From Halomonas aestuarii (GTDB lineage Bacteria > Pseudomonadota > Gammaproteobacteria > Pseudomonadales > Halomonadaceae), in contig NZ_CP018139.1 in NCBI RefSeq assembly GCF_001886615.1, positions 2,170,001 to 2,234,000 of the forward strand: a DNA stretch of 64,000 nt. The letters are read 5' to 3'. The translations under genes were made by a program, and so were the position numbers. Positions 36,919 to 51,835 of this stretch are shown piece after piece (position 1 is the stretch's first letter; every line of letters begins with the position of its first letter). Below the pieces are notes generated by a model, which saw nothing but the letters and a program-made list of their open reading frames with translations, had not been told where the DNA came from and searched no databases.

Positions 36919-39900
36919 ATGAACAGAGGTCTTCACCAGCCCGGCGAGTTCCGTGACAACTGCGGGTTCGGCCTGATCGCCCACATGGAGGGCCAGGCCA
37001 GTCACGATCTGCTCAAGACCGCCATCGAGTCCCTGACCTGCATGACCCACCGTGGCGGCATCGCCGCCGACGGCAAGACCGGCGATGGCTGTGGACTGCT
37101 GTTGCAGATGCCGGATGCCTTCATGCGCGAGGTGGCGCAAGAGGCGCTGGGCGTGGCCCTCGGCGAGCACTACGCCGTGGGGGTGGTCTTCCTCCCCGAC
37201 GACGATGCCCGCGAGGCCCGCGGGCGCGATACCCTCGTCGCCGAGCTCGAGGCCCGCGGCCTTCAGGTGGCGGGCTGGCGTGACGTGCCGGTGGATGCAA
37301 GCGTCTGCGGCCCCATGGCCCTGGACTGCCTGCCACGGATCCGCCAGCTGTTCGTGGAGCCCGCCGCCGACGGGACCGACCGCTTCGACGTCGACCTCTA
37401 CATGGCCCGCCGGCGTGCCGAAGAGAAGCTGCGCGACGAGGAGGAGTTCTACGTCTGCTCGCTCTCCGCCGAGGTCGTTTCCTACAAGGGGCTGGTGATG
37501 CCGGTGGACCTGCCGGCCTTCTACCGGGACCTGGGCGATGAGCGCCTGGAGACCGCGATCTGCGTCTTCCACCAGCGCTTCTCCACCAATACCGCACCGC
37601 GCTGGCCGCTGGCCCAGCCGTTCCGCCTGCTGGCCCACAACGGCGAGATCAATACCGTCGAGGCCAACCGGGGCTGGGCGAACTCCCGCAAGGAGAACTT
37701 CCTGAGCGACCGGCTGCCCGAGGTCGCCGACCTCGACGAGATCGTCAACACCACCGGCTCCGACTCCTCCAGCATGGATAACATGCTCGAGGTGTTGCTG
37801 ACCGGCGGCATGGAGCTGCACCGCGCGGTGCGCATGATGGTCCCGCCGGCCTGGCAGAACGTCGAGCTGATGGATGCCGACCTGCGCGCCTTCTACGAAT
37901 ACAACTCCATGCACATGGAGCCCTGGGACGGTCCCGCCGGCGTGGTGATGACCGATGGCCGGCAGGCCATCTGCATGCTGGACCGCAACGGCCTGCGCCC
38001 GGCCCGCTGGGTGATCACACGTAACGGCTACATCACGCTGGCCTCCGAGATCGGCACCTATGGCTACCGGCCGGAGGACGTGGTGGCCAAGGGGCGGGTC
38101 GGCCCTGGCCAGATCCTGGCCGTGGACACCGAGACCGGCGAGGTGCTGCACACCACCGACATCGACGAGCGCCTGAAGTCCGCCTACCCCTACAAGCGCT
38201 GGTTGAAGCAGGAGGCCCAGTACCTCGAGTCGGCGCTGACCGAGCTGGCGAGCTTCCATGCCATGGACGCCGGCGCCCTGCTCGCCCAGCAGAAGATGTT
38301 CCAGGTCAGCTTCGAGGAGCGTGACCAGGTGCTGCGCCCGCTGGCCGAGAGCGGTCAGGAGGCCGTGGGCTCCATGGGCGACGACACGCCCATGGCGGTG
38401 CTGTCCGGCAAGCAGCGCCTGCTCACCGACTATTTCCGCCAGAAGTTCGCCCAGGTCACCAATCCCGCCATCGATCCGCTGCGCGAGGCGATCGTGATGT
38501 CGCTGGAGACCTGCATCGGCGCCGAACGCAACGTCTTCAAGGCGACCCCGGAGCATGCCCACCGCATCATCCTGACCACGCCGGTCCTCTCGCCGCGGAA
38601 GTTCGCCGCCCTGATGAACCAGGATGACCCGGCCTTCTCGAGCCATGTCCTTCCGCTCGGCTACGACCCCGAGGAGATCGGCCTCAAGGGGGCGATCCAT
38701 GAGCTCTGCCGCCAGGCCGAGCAGGCCGTCAACGACGGCAAGGTGATCCTGGTGCTCTCGGACGCCGAGCTGGGCAAGGGGCAGGTGCCCATCCATGCGG
38801 CGCTGGCCGTGGGGGCCGTTCACCACCACCTGGGTCGCCTGGCGCTGCGCCCGCGGGCCAACCTCGTGGTCGAGACCGGCTATGCCCGGGATGCCCACCA
38901 GATGGCGGTGCTGTTCGGCGTGGGGGCCACCGCGGTCTTCCCGTGGCTGGCCTACCAGGTCATGGCCGACATGCACCAGACCGGCGAGCTGGTCGGCAAT
39001 CCGGCCGATGCGCGCGAGAACTACCGCAAGGGGATGCAGAAGGGGCTCTACAAGATCCTCTCCAAGATGGGGATCTCGACGCTGGCTTCCTATCGCGGCT
39101 CCCAGCTGTTCGAGGCGGTGGGCCTCTCCTCCGAGGTGGTCGACCTCTGCTTCACCGGCATGGCGTCGCGCATCGAGGGCACCGGCTTCAGCGAGCTGCA
39201 GCTCCAGCAGGAGCTGCTGGGCCGGGAGGCCTGGACGCCGCGCAAGGGGATCTCCCAGGGCGGCCTGATGAAGTACGTCCATGGCCACGAATACCACGCC
39301 TACAATCCCGACGTGGTCACGTCCCTCCAGGAGGCGGTCCAGGAGGGCGACTACGCCAAGTGGAAGAAGTTTGCCCGACTGGTCAACGAGCGTTCGCCCG
39401 CGACCCTGCGCGACCTGCTGGCGCTCAAGCCGGCTGCCGAGCCGCTTCCCCTGGAGGAGGTCGAGGCGGTCGAGGACCTGCTGCCGCGCTTCGACAGCGC
39501 CGGCATGAGCCTCGGCGCCCTCTCCCCGGAGGCCCATGAGGCGCTGGCCCAGGCCATGAACGAGGCCGGCGGGCGCTCCAACTCCGGCGAGGGGGGCGAG
39601 GACCCGGCCCGCTACGGCACCATCAGAAGCTCCAAGATCAAGCAGATCGCCTCCGGGCGCTTCGGCGTGACGCCGGCCTACCTGGTCAATGCCGACGTGC
39701 TGCAGATCAAGGTGGCCCAGGGCGCCAAGCCCGGCGAGGGCGGCCAGCTGCCCGGCGGCAAGGTCAACGAGCTGATCGCCCGGCTGCGGTACTCCGTGCC
39801 CGGCGTGACCCTGATCTCGCCGCCGCCGCACCACGACATCTACTCCATCGAGGACCTGGCGCAGCTGATCTTCGACCTCAAGCAGGTCAACCCGGACGCC

Positions 39901-41367
39901 CAGGTCTCGGTGAAGCTGGTCTCCGAGCCCGGCATCGGCACCATCGCCACCGGCGTGGCCAAGGCCTATGCCGACCTGATCACCGTCTCCGGCTATGACG
40001 GCGGCACCGCGGCGAGCCCGCTGACCTCCATCAAGCATGCCGGCAGTCCCTGGGAGCTCGGCCTGCCCGAGGTACACCAGGCGCTGCGCATCAACGGCCT
40101 GCGCGACAAGATCCGCCTGCAGACCGACGGCGGCCTGAAGACCGGCCTCGACGTGGTGAAGGCGGCGATTCTCGGCGCCGAGAGCTTCGGTTTCGGCACC
40201 GCCCCCATGGTGGCGCTGGGCTGCAAGTACCTGCGCATCTGTCACCTCAACAACTGCGCCACCGGCGTCGCCACCCAGATGCAGTACCTGCGCGACGAGC
40301 ACTTCCGCGGCACCGTCGACATGGTCAAGCACTACTTCCGCTTCATTGCCGAGGAGGTGCGCGAGCTGATGGCCCTGCTCGGGGTGCGCCAGCTGACCGA
40401 CCTGATCGGCCGTACCGACCTGCTCGAGGTACTCGAGGGCGTCACCGCCTCCCAGCGCAAGCTCGACCTCTCGGGCCTGCTGGGCAACGACTTCGTGCCC
40501 GAGGAGGCGCCGCAGTTCTGCCGTGTCAGCCGCAACGTGCCCCACGATCCGGGCGCCAAGAACCAGGAGGTCCTCGAGGCGCTGAAGGAGGCCATCGAGG
40601 CCAAATCCGGCGGCGAGTTTGACTTCGCCATCACCAACTGTGACCGCTCCGTGGGGGCGCTGATCTCCGGCGCCATCGCCAAGCGCTACGGCGAATCCGG
40701 GCTCGAGGATGCCCCGGTCACGGCCCGCTTCACGGGCGTGGCCGGCCAGAGCTTCGGGGTGTGGAACGCCCGTGGCCTGCACCTCTACCTGGAGGGCGAC
40801 GCCAACGACTACGTGGGCAAGGGCATGAACGGCGGCAAGGTCGTGATCGTGCCGCCGGCCGGCAGCTCCTTCGAGAGCCACAGGACGGCGATCATCGGCA
40901 ACACCTGCCTGTACGGCGCCACCGGGGGCAAGCTGTTTGCCGCCGGCACGGCCGGCGAGCGCTTCGCCGTGCGCAACTCCGGCGCCCATGCGGTGATCGA
41001 GGGGGCCGGCGACCACTGCGGCGAATACATGACCGGCGGCATGGTCTGCGTGCTGGGCGAGGTGGGCGTCAACTTCGGTGCGGGCATGACCGGCGGCTTC
41101 GCCTACGTGCTCGACGAGGACCGGACCTTCGTCGACAAGTACAACCACGAACTGGTGGAGATCCATCGGGTGAACACCGAGGCCATGGAGGCCTACCGGC
41201 GGCACCTGCGGGAGGTCATCGAGGAATTCGTCGCCGAGACCGGCTCCGAGCGCGGCCAGGCGATCCTCGAGGACTTCAGCGACTTCATCCGCCATTTCTG
41301 GCTGGTGAAGCCCAAGGCGGCGAGCCTCAATGGCCTGTTGGCCCAGTCCCGGCGTCAGCCGGAATGA
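36919..41367 (+). CDS. gltB: Glutamate synthase (NADPH) large subunit
   Basis: GltB transfers the amide of glutamine to 2-oxoglutarate, making two glutamates. The protein is 1482 aa. It starts with a 14-residue leader that is cleaved to expose the catalytic Cys15 of the class II amidotransferase ([12 protein letters not shown]). This is followed by the central domain, the FMN-binding synthase domain ([26 protein letters not shown], the 3Fe-4S cysteines [12 protein letters not shown] at about residues 1102-1113) and the C-terminal GXGXG beta-helix ([19 protein letters not shown]). It lies 46 bp before gltD. A long open frame on the opposite strand is a by-product of GC-rich codons. Confidence 0.98.
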   Translation: MNRGLHQPGEFRDNCGFGLIAHMEGQASHDLLKTAIESLTCMTHRGGIAADGKTGDGCGLLLQMPDAFMREVAQEALGVALGEHYAVGVVFLPDDDAREARGRDTLVAELEARGLQVAGWRDVPVDASVCGPMALDCLPRIRQLFVEPAADGTDRFDVDLYMARRRAEEKLRDEEEFYVCSLSAEVVSYKGLVMPVDLPAFYRDLGDERLETAICVFHQRFSTNTAPRWPLAQPFRLLAHNGEINTVEANRGWANSRKENFLSDRLPEVADLDEIVNTTGSDSSSMDNMLEVLLTGGMELHRAVRMMVPPAWQNVELMDADLRAFYEYNSMHMEPWDGPAGVVMTDGRQAICMLDRNGLRPARWVITRNGYITLASEIGTYGYRPEDVVAKGRVGPGQILAVDTETGEVLHTTDIDERLKSAYPYKRWLKQEAQYLESALTELASFHAMDAGALLAQQKMFQVSFEERDQVLRPLAESGQEAVGSMGDDTPMAVLSGKQRLLTDYFRQKFAQVTNPAIDPLREAIVMSLETCIGAERNVFKATPEHAHRIILTTPVLSPRKFAALMNQDDPAFSSHVLPLGYDPEEIGLKGAIHELCRQAEQAVNDGKVILVLSDAELGKGQVPIHAALAVGAVHHHLGRLALRPRANLVVETGYARDAHQMAVLFGVGATAVFPWLAYQVMADMHQTGELVGNPADARENYRKGMQKGLYKILSKMGISTLASYRGSQLFEAVGLSSEVVDLCFTGMASRIEGTGFSELQLQQELLGREAWTPRKGISQGGLMKYVHGHEYHAYNPDVVTSLQEAVQEGDYAKWKKFARLVNERSPATLRDLLALKPAAEPLPLEEVEAVEDLLPRFDSAGMSLGALSPEAHEALAQAMNEAGGRSNSGEGGEDPARYGTIRSSKIKQIASGRFGVTPAYLVNADVLQIKVAQGAKPGEGGQLPGGKVNELIARLRYSVPGVTLISPPPHHDIYSIEDLAQLIFDLKQVNPDAQVSVKLVSEPGIGTIATGVAKAYADLITVSGYDGGTAASPLTSIKHAGSPWELGLPEVHQALRINGLRDKIRLQTDGGLKTGLDVVKAAILGAESFGFGTAPMVALGCKYLRICHLNNCATGVATQMQYLRDEHFRGTVDMVKHYFRFIAEEVRELMALLGVRQLTDLIGRTDLLEVLEGVTASQRKLDLSGLLGNDFVPEEAPQFCRVSRNVPHDPGAKNQEVLEALKEAIEAKSGGEFDFAITNCDRSVGALISGAIAKRYGESGLEDAPVTARFTGVAGQSFGVWNARGLHLYLEGDANDYVGKGMNGGKVVIVPPAGSSFESHRTAIIGNTCLYGATGGKLFAAGTAGERFAVRNSGAHAVIEGAGDHCGEYMTGGMVCVLGEVGVNFGAGMTGGFAYVLDEDRTFVDKYNHELVEIHRVNTEAMEAYRRHLREVIEEFVAETGSERGQAILEDFSDFIRHFWLVKPKAASLNGLLAQSRRQPE

Positions 41368-41401
41368 ATCAGCCGTCGGTGTCCCGATCAGGTTCGTATA
41401 G

Positions 41402-42832
<1,431 letters not shown>

Positions 42833-42907
42833 CACCTCGACGCCGAGGCTTCCGCGACCGGAGGCCTCGATGTCGCGGCCTGCTTGGCCACAGGTCGCAG
42901 AGGGGGG

Positions 42908-42957
42908 GCTATGCCAGGGATGGCATCGGTAGCGTCCAGGGAAGGGTTTACCGCGCC
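42908..42957 (+). repeat. Intergenic repeat, third diverged copy
   Basis: This segment (TGCCAGGGATGGCA, then GTAGC, then CCAGGGAAGGGTTTACCGCGCC) aligns base for base with the two 55-bp elements at 16850 and 17411 at roughly four positions in five, keeping the first hairpin (ATGCCA..TGGCAT) and the ACnGCGCC end. It lies in the 275-bp gltD-pyrG gap. Confidence 0.6.
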
Positions 42958-42966
42958 CCCGCATAG

Positions 42967-46963
<3,997 letters not shown>

Positions 46964-47006
46964 GCGAAGGGAGTAAGCGAACAGTGTTGCCTTTTGCGCG
47001 ACCTCG

Positions 47007-47024
47007 TGTAAGAGATCGCCTACA
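47007..47024 (+). promoter_or_regulatory. Candidate GacA upstream activating sequence
   Basis: TGTAAG (47007-47012), 6 bp, CCTACA (47019-47024) matches the published GacA box TGTAAG-N6-CTTACA at 11 of 12 specified positions. It lies about 185-200 bp before the probable start of the GGA-rich RNA, the spacing seen for rsmZ in Pseudomonas, where the box is near -180. Confidence 0.55.
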
Positions 47025-47061
47025 CGGCGGCGACGACTTTCGCTACCCGTGCCGTTGTCAG

Positions 47062-47090
47062 GGCCGACCCCTTTAGGGGTCGGTCCTTTT
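47062..47090 (+). terminator. Terminator after eno
   Basis: GGCCGACCCC (47062-47071) and GGGGTCGGTCC (47076-47086), with one wobble pair, form a stem over TTTA, followed by TTTTCATTT. It ends the pyrG-kdsA-eno transcript before the RNA gene. Confidence 0.85.
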
Positions 47091-47205
47091 CATTTGGCTG
47101 ATTTCTAAGCCTTTTTTCGTTCGGCTTCTGCGGGTCGTCCGGGGCGAGGGCCGCCCGAACACCGTCCGGAAAGGCTTGTACGGCCATGCTGCCATGCCAC
47201 AATGA

Positions 47206-47381
47206 ATACGGGATCAGGAAGAGCGGGGACGTTCTTTCGGCAGGATGCAACGGGATGCTTGAGGTGATGTGTTCGGTGCGGCAGGAAGCCGCTCCCGGAC
47301 AGGGAAGGCATCACGGGAGTCGGGCGGAGGGAGCCGCTCAAGGATCGGCTTGGAGCGGGCGGCCTGCGGGCCGCCTTTTTT
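47206..47381 (+). ncRNA. RsmZ/CsrB-type regulatory RNA (candidate CsrA-binding RNA)
   Basis: A stretch of about 175 nt holds thirteen GGA triplets (among them AGGAAG, AGGATG, GGGATG, GGGAGT, AGGGAAGG and AAGGATC), many in loops or between short stems. It ends in a perfect intrinsic terminator (GGCGGCC, GGCCGCC, T6). A promoter fits as TTGTAC (47176-47181), 16 bp, CACAAT (47198-47203). A GacA-like box lies upstream. The adjoining gene is fdxA, the neighbour of rsmZ in Pseudomonas, although rpoS is not here. Such RNAs bind several CsrA (RsmA) dimers and relieve their repression of target mRNAs; csrA is in this window at 59541. No protein frame fits the region. The start is uncertain by about 10 nt. 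Confidence 0.72.
47358..47381 (+). terminator. Intrinsic terminator of the GGA-rich RNA
   Basis: GGCGGCC (47358-47364), 4-nt loop, GGCCGCC (47369-47375), then six T. The nearest rightward gene end is eno, which already has its own terminator about 270 bp earlier, so this one belongs to a separate transcript. Confidence 0.85.
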
Positions 47382-47413
47382 GACCGAGCGACTCCCGCTT
47401 CGCTCAGGGCAGA

Positions 47414-47453
47414 ACGACGACGCCGGAGGTCGAGAGACCTCCGGCGTTGTCGT
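47414..47453 (-). terminator. Terminator after fdxA (leftward)
   Basis: An 18-bp hairpin (47414-47431 and 47436-47453, loop GAGA, with one T-G wobble) lies 15 bp beyond the fdxA stop in its direction of transcription. The following T run is weak (GTTCTG). Confidence 0.65.
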
Positions 47454-47468
47454 GTCCGGCGGGTGCGC

Positions 47469-47792
47469 TCAGCGCTCGAGCAGTTCCAGCTTGCCCGGCT
47501 TGCCGTCCCACGCCTCGGCATCCTCCGGCGGCTCCTGCTTCTCGCTGATGTTGGGCCACACCTCGGCCAGCTCGGCATTGATCTCGATGAACGCCTCCTG
47601 ACCCTCCGGCAGCTCGTCCTCCGAGAAGATCGCCTCGGCGGGACACTCTGGCTCGCACAGCGCGCAGTCGATGCATTCGTCGGGGTGGATCACCAGGAAG
47701 TTGGGGCCCTCGTAGAAGCAGTCCACCGGGCAGACCTCGACGCAGTCGGTGTACTTGCACTTGATGCAGTTCTCGGTGACGACGAATGTCAT
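47469..47792 (-). CDS. fdxA: 7Fe ferredoxin FdxA
   Basis: This 107-aa ferredoxin has the two cluster motifs of the 3Fe-4S/4Fe-4S Azotobacter FdI type: [20 protein letters not shown] near residue 9 and [17 protein letters not shown] near residue 40. An acidic C-terminal extension follows (residues 58-107). The start MTFVVTENC is fixed by similarity. The gene reads leftward with mutS upstream of it. A 24-bp AT-rich palindrome lies 62-85 bp before the start and may be a regulator site. Function is electron transfer; the partner is not known. Confidence 0.96.
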   Translation of the reverse strand: MTFVVTENCIKCKYTDCVEVCPVDCFYEGPNFLVIHPDECIDCALCEPECPAEAIFSEDELPEGQEAFIEINAELAEVWPNISEKQEPPEDAEAWDGKPGKLELLER

Positions 47793-47853
47793 GCCAGTCT
47801 CCCATTCTCTGGCCGGGGCAGGGCACGGCCGATAGTCGTGGTTTCTATATAGG

Positions 47854-47877
47854 TTATAAGAAGATGATTTCTTATAA
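47854..47877. promoter_or_regulatory. AT-rich palindrome upstream of fdxA
   Basis: TTATAAGAA (47854-47862) and TTCTTATAA (47869-47877) are perfect inverted arms with 6 bp between. In a genome of about two thirds G+C a 24-bp AT-rich palindrome is conspicuous. It overlaps the likely fdxA promoter region, with TATA-like stretches nearby, and so may be a repressor site. Confidence 0.5.
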
Positions 47878-47955
47878 TCACAAAGTTTTTGATCGAGCCA
47901 TTCTAGTCGGGGCAAGGGGCGCCCGCAAGCGAGGCAGGGCGCCATTATCGGCCAT

Positions 47956-50544
47956 TCACAGCGCCTCCTTCCAGCGATAGAGCAGCTCGAGGGCCTGGCG
48001 GGGCGACAGCTCGTCGGGGTCCAGGCCGCCGAGCTGCTCGACCAGCGGATGGGGCGTGCTGGCGAAGAGGTCGGCCTGCCGGGGAGCGCTCGCCCGTGCC
48101 TCATCGCCGGTCGAGGTCGCCGGCAGGCGAGTGCCCTGGTCGATCTCCTGCTGTTCCAGCGTGGCCAGCTTCTCGCGGGCGCGGGCGATCACCGCCTGGG
48201 GTACGCCGGCGAGCTGGGCCACCTGCAGGCCGTAGCTCTGGCTGGCCGGGCCATCCTCCACCCGGTGCATGAAGACGATCCCGTCGCGGTGTTCCGCCGC
48301 GGTCAGGTGCACGTTGGCCACGCCCTCGGCCTGCTCGGCCAGGGCTGTCATCTCGAAGTAGTGCGTGGCGAAGAGGGTGAAGGCCCGCGAGCGGGTCAGG
48401 TGCTCGGCGCTGGCCCAGGCCAGCGACAGGCCATCGAAGGTGCTGGTGCCGCGGCCGATCTCGTCCATCAGCACCAGGCTGTGGTCGGTGGCGTTGTGCA
48501 GGATGCTGGCGGTCTCGGTCATCTCCACCATGAAGGTGGAGCGGCCGCCGGCAAGATCGTCCGAGGAGCCGATGCGGGTGAAGATGCGGTCCACCGGGCC
48601 GATGGCGGCCGCATCCGCCGGCACGAAGCTGCCGGTGTGGGCCAGCAGGGTGATCAGCGCCGCCTGGCGCATGTAGGTGGATTTGCCGCCCATGTTGGGG
48701 CCGGTGATGACCAGCATCCTGCGCGCGTCATCCATGACCAGGTCGTTGGGCACGAAGGGCGCCTCGCTGACCTGCTCGACGACCGGGTGGCGGCCGCCGC
48801 GAATGTCGATGCCCGGCGACTCGGGCAGGGCCGGGCGCACGAACTCCAGCGCCCGGGCGCGCTCGGCGAAGGCGCACAGCACGTCCAGTCCCGCCAGCGC
48901 CCGGCCGGTGCCCTGCAGCGCGGCGAGTTCGGCGTTCAGGGTGTCGAGCAGGCTGTCGTAGAGCAGCTTCTCTCGGGCCAGCGCCCGGGACTTGGCCGAG
49001 AGCGCCTTGTCCTCGAACTCCTTGAGCTCGGGGATGATGAAGCGTTCGGCGTTCTTCAGGGTCTGGCGGCGCACGTAGTCCACGGGGGCATCCCGGGCCT
49101 GGGCGCGGGGGATCTCGATGTAGTAGCCGTGGACGCGGTTGTAGCCGACCTTGAGGCCGGGCAGCCCGGTGCGCTCGCGCTCCCGGGTCTCCAACTGCAC
49201 CAGGTAGTCGCCGGCATGTTCCGCGAGCCCGCGGTGCTCGTCGAGCTCGGCATCGAAGCCCTCGGCGATCACCCCGCCATCGCGGATCACCACCGGCGGG
49301 TTCTCCACCAGGGCGCGGGTCAGGGTGTCGGCGAGCGTCGGGTAGGGGTGGATATGACGCCTGAGCTCGTCCAGCGTGGTGCCCTCGCCGTAGCCCTCGA
49401 GATCGGCCTGGAGGTGGGGCAGGGCGATCAGGGCATCGCGCAGGCGGGCCAGGTCGCGCGGCCGCGCACTGTAGAGGGCCACCCGCGCCAGGATGCGCTC
49501 GACGTCGCCGATCGCCTTGAGCGAGTCGCGCAGGGGCGCGAAGCCCTCATCGTCGAGCAGCAGCGCCACCGCCGCCTGGCGGGCGCCGACCTGGTCGCGG
49601 TCGCGCAGCGGGCGGTTGAGCCAACGCTTGAGCAGCCGCGACCCCATGGCCGTGGCCGTGGTGTCGAGCACGCTGGCCAGGGTGTTGTCGGCGTTGCCGC
49701 CGAGGTTCACGTCGATCTCCAGGTTGCGTCGGCTGGCCGCATCGATCACCACGGCGTCGTCGCGGTTCTCCACGCCGATGGCGGTGACGTGGGGTAGGGC
49801 GGTGCGCTGGGTATCGCGGGCATAGTCGATCAGCACCCCGGCGGCGGTGATGGCGGCCTCGAGGTGGGCGCAGCCGAAGCCGCGCAGGTCCTGGACCTGG
49901 AACTGGTCGCACAGGGTGCGCGTCGCGCTCTCCAGGTCGAATAGCCAGTCGCTCTGGCGTCGCAGGCCGCGGCGGCCCTCCAGGGCCGGCGGCAGCGACA
50001 GGCTCTCGGCGATGAGCAGCTCGGCGGGGTCCAGGCGTTGCAGCTCGGCGAGCATCTCGCCCTCGCCTTCCACCTCCAGGAGGTTGAAGCGGCCGCTGGA
50101 GAGTTCCAGCCAGGCCAGCCCCCACTGTTCCTTGAGCGGCGCCACGGCCACCAGCAGGTTGTCGCGACGGGCATCCAGCAGGGCCTCGTCGTACAGGGTG
50201 CCGGGGGTGACGATGCGCACCACGCGACGCTCCACCGGACCCTTGGCCGCGGCCGGGTCGCCGATCTGCTCGCAGATCGCCACCGACTCGCCGGCGGCCA
50301 CCAGGCGGGCCAGGTACCCTTCGGCGCTGTGGTAGGGCACCCCGGCCATGGGGATCGGCTGGCCGGCGGACTGGCCGCGCTGGGTGAGGGTGATGTCGAG
50401 CAGGGCGGCGGCCCGTCGTGCATCATCGAAGAACAGCTCGTAGAAGTCGCCCATGCGATAGAAGAGCAGCACGTCGGGGTGCTCGCGCTTGATCTTCAGG
50501 TACTGGCTCATCATGGGGGTATGCTGGGCGCTGGCCTGTGACAT
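47956..50544 (-). CDS. mutS: DNA mismatch repair protein MutS
   Basis: MutS recognises mismatches and small loops and recruits MutL. The protein is 862 aa. It starts [20 protein letters not shown], with the mismatch-contact Phe-x-Glu motif in [15 protein letters not shown]. Connector, lever and clamp domains follow, then the ATPase domain with Walker [14 protein letters not shown] near residue 620, [18 protein letters not shown] and the C-terminal beta-clamp-proximal region. It reads leftward toward fdxA, as in Pseudomonas. Confidence 0.98.
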   Translation of the reverse strand: MSQASAQHTPMMSQYLKIKREHPDVLLFYRMGDFYELFFDDARRAAALLDITLTQRGQSAGQPIPMAGVPYHSAEGYLARLVAAGESVAICEQIGDPAAAKGPVERRVVRIVTPGTLYDEALLDARRDNLLVAVAPLKEQWGLAWLELSSGRFNLLEVEGEGEMLAELQRLDPAELLIAESLSLPPALEGRRGLRRQSDWLFDLESATRTLCDQFQVQDLRGFGCAHLEAAITAAGVLIDYARDTQRTALPHVTAIGVENRDDAVVIDAASRRNLEIDVNLGGNADNTLASVLDTTATAMGSRLLKRWLNRPLRDRDQVGARQAAVALLLDDEGFAPLRDSLKAIGDVERILARVALYSARPRDLARLRDALIALPHLQADLEGYGEGTTLDELRRHIHPYPTLADTLTRALVENPPVVIRDGGVIAEGFDAELDEHRGLAEHAGDYLVQLETRERERTGLPGLKVGYNRVHGYYIEIPRAQARDAPVDYVRRQTLKNAERFIIPELKEFEDKALSAKSRALAREKLLYDSLLDTLNAELAALQGTGRALAGLDVLCAFAERARALEFVRPALPESPGIDIRGGRHPVVEQVSEAPFVPNDLVMDDARRMLVITGPNMGGKSTYMRQAALITLLAHTGSFVPADAAAIGPVDRIFTRIGSSDDLAGGRSTFMVEMTETASILHNATDHSLVLMDEIGRGTSTFDGLSLAWASAEHLTRSRAFTLFATHYFEMTALAEQAEGVANVHLTAAEHRDGIVFMHRVEDGPASQSYGLQVAQLAGVPQAVIARAREKLATLEQQEIDQGTRLPATSTGDEARASAPRQADLFASTPHPLVEQLGGLDPDELSPRQALELLYRWKEAL

Positions 50545-50682
50545 GGGCTTCCTGTTCTGGCGAGTGGCGGATGGCTGGCGTCGGGCACGCCATGCATGCC
50601 GCGGATCAAGGGCAGTATTCTACGCTCAAGGGCCGTCCGGCGTCAGGGGCGCCGCGTGGATCACCACGTCAGGAGGGATGTC

Positions 50683-50777
50683 ATGACCCCGAGCGCCTCG
50701 CCCCCTGCAGCTCGCCGAGCATGACGCGCTCAGCCTCAAGATCGTCGCGCCCATGGTAGCCGGCGCCTGGCGCCTGT
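50683..50777 (+). pseudogene. Possible aldo/keto reductase N-terminal remnant
   Basis: After an AGGAGG ribosome site an ATG at 50683 opens a frame that stops after 13 codons. A one-base shift reads LQLAEHDALSLKIVAPMVAGAWRL from about 50705, taken as two pieces: LQLAEHDALSLKIVAP and MVAGAWRL. This resembles the start of some aldo/keto reductases, where AGxWRL follows a strand of similar sequence. The similarity ends at the 3' end of the LysR gene. I take it as a short decayed remnant, with low confidence. Confidence 0.25.
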
Positions 50778-51731
50778 CTAGGGGAGAGAGCCGGGCGCGC
50801 TATTACCGCGGGCCTCCCGGCGGATGGCCGCGTCCATGGTCTGTCGCAGGTCGCGCAGTGTCTCTTCCAGCCAGTCGCGAAAGGCGACGACCCTGGGGGC
50901 GTCGGCCACCTCCGGCAGGCAGACCAGGTAGTGGCTGAACTCCGTGCGCCGCCAGGGGCGTAACGGGACGACCTCGCCGCGGCCAATCATCTCCTGGGCC
51001 ACCGACAGGCGAGCGAGGCACAGTCCCAGGCCCTGGCGGCAGGCGGCGAGAGCGAGTCCGCCATCCGAGACCGTGAGTCGTCGCAGCGCTTCCGGAGCAT
51101 GCAGGCCGGCCTCGCGCCACCAGGGACCCCAGTGGCTCCAGGGCTCGGTAGGCAGCGCGCTGCCGTCCTCGATGAAGCAGGCCTGCCGCCAGTCGCTCGA
51201 TGTCGCATTGCCGTGGGCGGGGGCCAGTACGGTGATGGCATCGTCCAGCAGAGGCGCGACACTCAGGCCGGGATAGTCGCCGCTACCGAAACGGATGGCG
51301 AGGTCGACCTCGCCGTCGCGAAGGTTGGCGAGTCGGTTGTCGCCCCCCAGTGCCAGGTCCAGTCCCGGGTGGCGACGCAGCAGTTCGCCCACCCGGGGCA
51401 GCAAGGCGTGTTGCAGGAAGCCCCGGGGTACCGATACCCGCAGTGGACCGTCGAGACTCGGCTGACTCAGCTCGCGGGTCGCCTGCTCGATAAGGGTGAA
51501 CGCCTCGGCGATGCGCTCGCGGTAGCGCGCTCCAGCCTCGGTGAGGACGACCCCCCGCACCTTCCGCTCGAACAGGGGGAGGCCGAGGCTCGCCTCCAGC
51601 GCCTTGATGCGGTGGCTGATGGCGGCGGCAGTGACATGCAACTCATCGGCGGCCGCGCTGAAGCTGCTTAGTCGCGCCGCCGCCTCGAAGGCGCGGAGGG
51701 TGGCCAGGGGCAGGCGAGTGGCAGGGAGCAT
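50778..51731 (-). CDS. LysR-family transcriptional regulator (GcvA-like)
   Basis: This 317-aa regulator has the LysR N-terminal helix-turn-helix (ATLRAFEAAARLSSFSAAAD, then VTAAAISHRIKALEASLGLP) and a periplasmic-binding-like effector domain. The length and the RAFEAAARLSSFSAAADELHVT type of start are close to GcvA and related regulators, but the effector is unknown. It diverges from a PhzF-family gene, so it probably regulates that gene and itself. Two LysR-type sites lie in the intergenic region. Confidence 0.92.
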   Translation of the reverse strand: MLPATRLPLATLRAFEAAARLSSFSAAADELHVTAAAISHRIKALEASLGLPLFERKVRGVVLTEAGARYRERIAEAFTLIEQATRELSQPSLDGPLRVSVPRGFLQHALLPRVGELLRRHPGLDLALGGDNRLANLRDGEVDLAIRFGSGDYPGLSVAPLLDDAITVLAPAHGNATSSDWRQACFIEDGSALPTEPWSHWGPWWREAGLHAPEALRRLTVSDGGLALAACRQGLGLCLARLSVAQEMIGRGEVVPLRPWRRTEFSHYLVCLPEVADAPRVVAFRDWLEETLRDLRQTMDAAIRREARGNSAPGSLP

Positions 51732-51733
51732 GG

Positions 51734-51748
51734 CTTACTCCAGCTAAG
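51734..51748. promoter_or_regulatory. LysR-type site 1 (CTTA-N7-TAAG)
   Basis: CTTACTCCAGCTAAG is an inverted repeat that contains T-N11-A, the LysR motif, next to the LysR start codon. A near-identical second site (TTTACACCTGCTAAG, 12 of 15 bases the same) lies 42 bp away. Confidence 0.5.
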
Positions 51749-51775
51749 TCTATGGGCGAGAATCGATACGTTGTG

Positions 51776-51790
51776 TTTACACCTGCTAAG
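51776..51790. promoter_or_regulatory. LysR-type site 2 (TTTA-N7-TAAG)
   Basis: TTTACACCTGCTAAG also contains T-N11-A. It is in direct orientation to site 1, with a start-to-start distance of 42 bp, about four helical turns. It lies 46 bp before the phzF-like start, so the pair could be an RBS/ABS arrangement for a tetramer. Confidence 0.5.
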
Positions 51791-51835
51791 CCCACAATGC
51801 CAGGCATACCCCCTCCCTTGATCAGGAGCTCTCCC

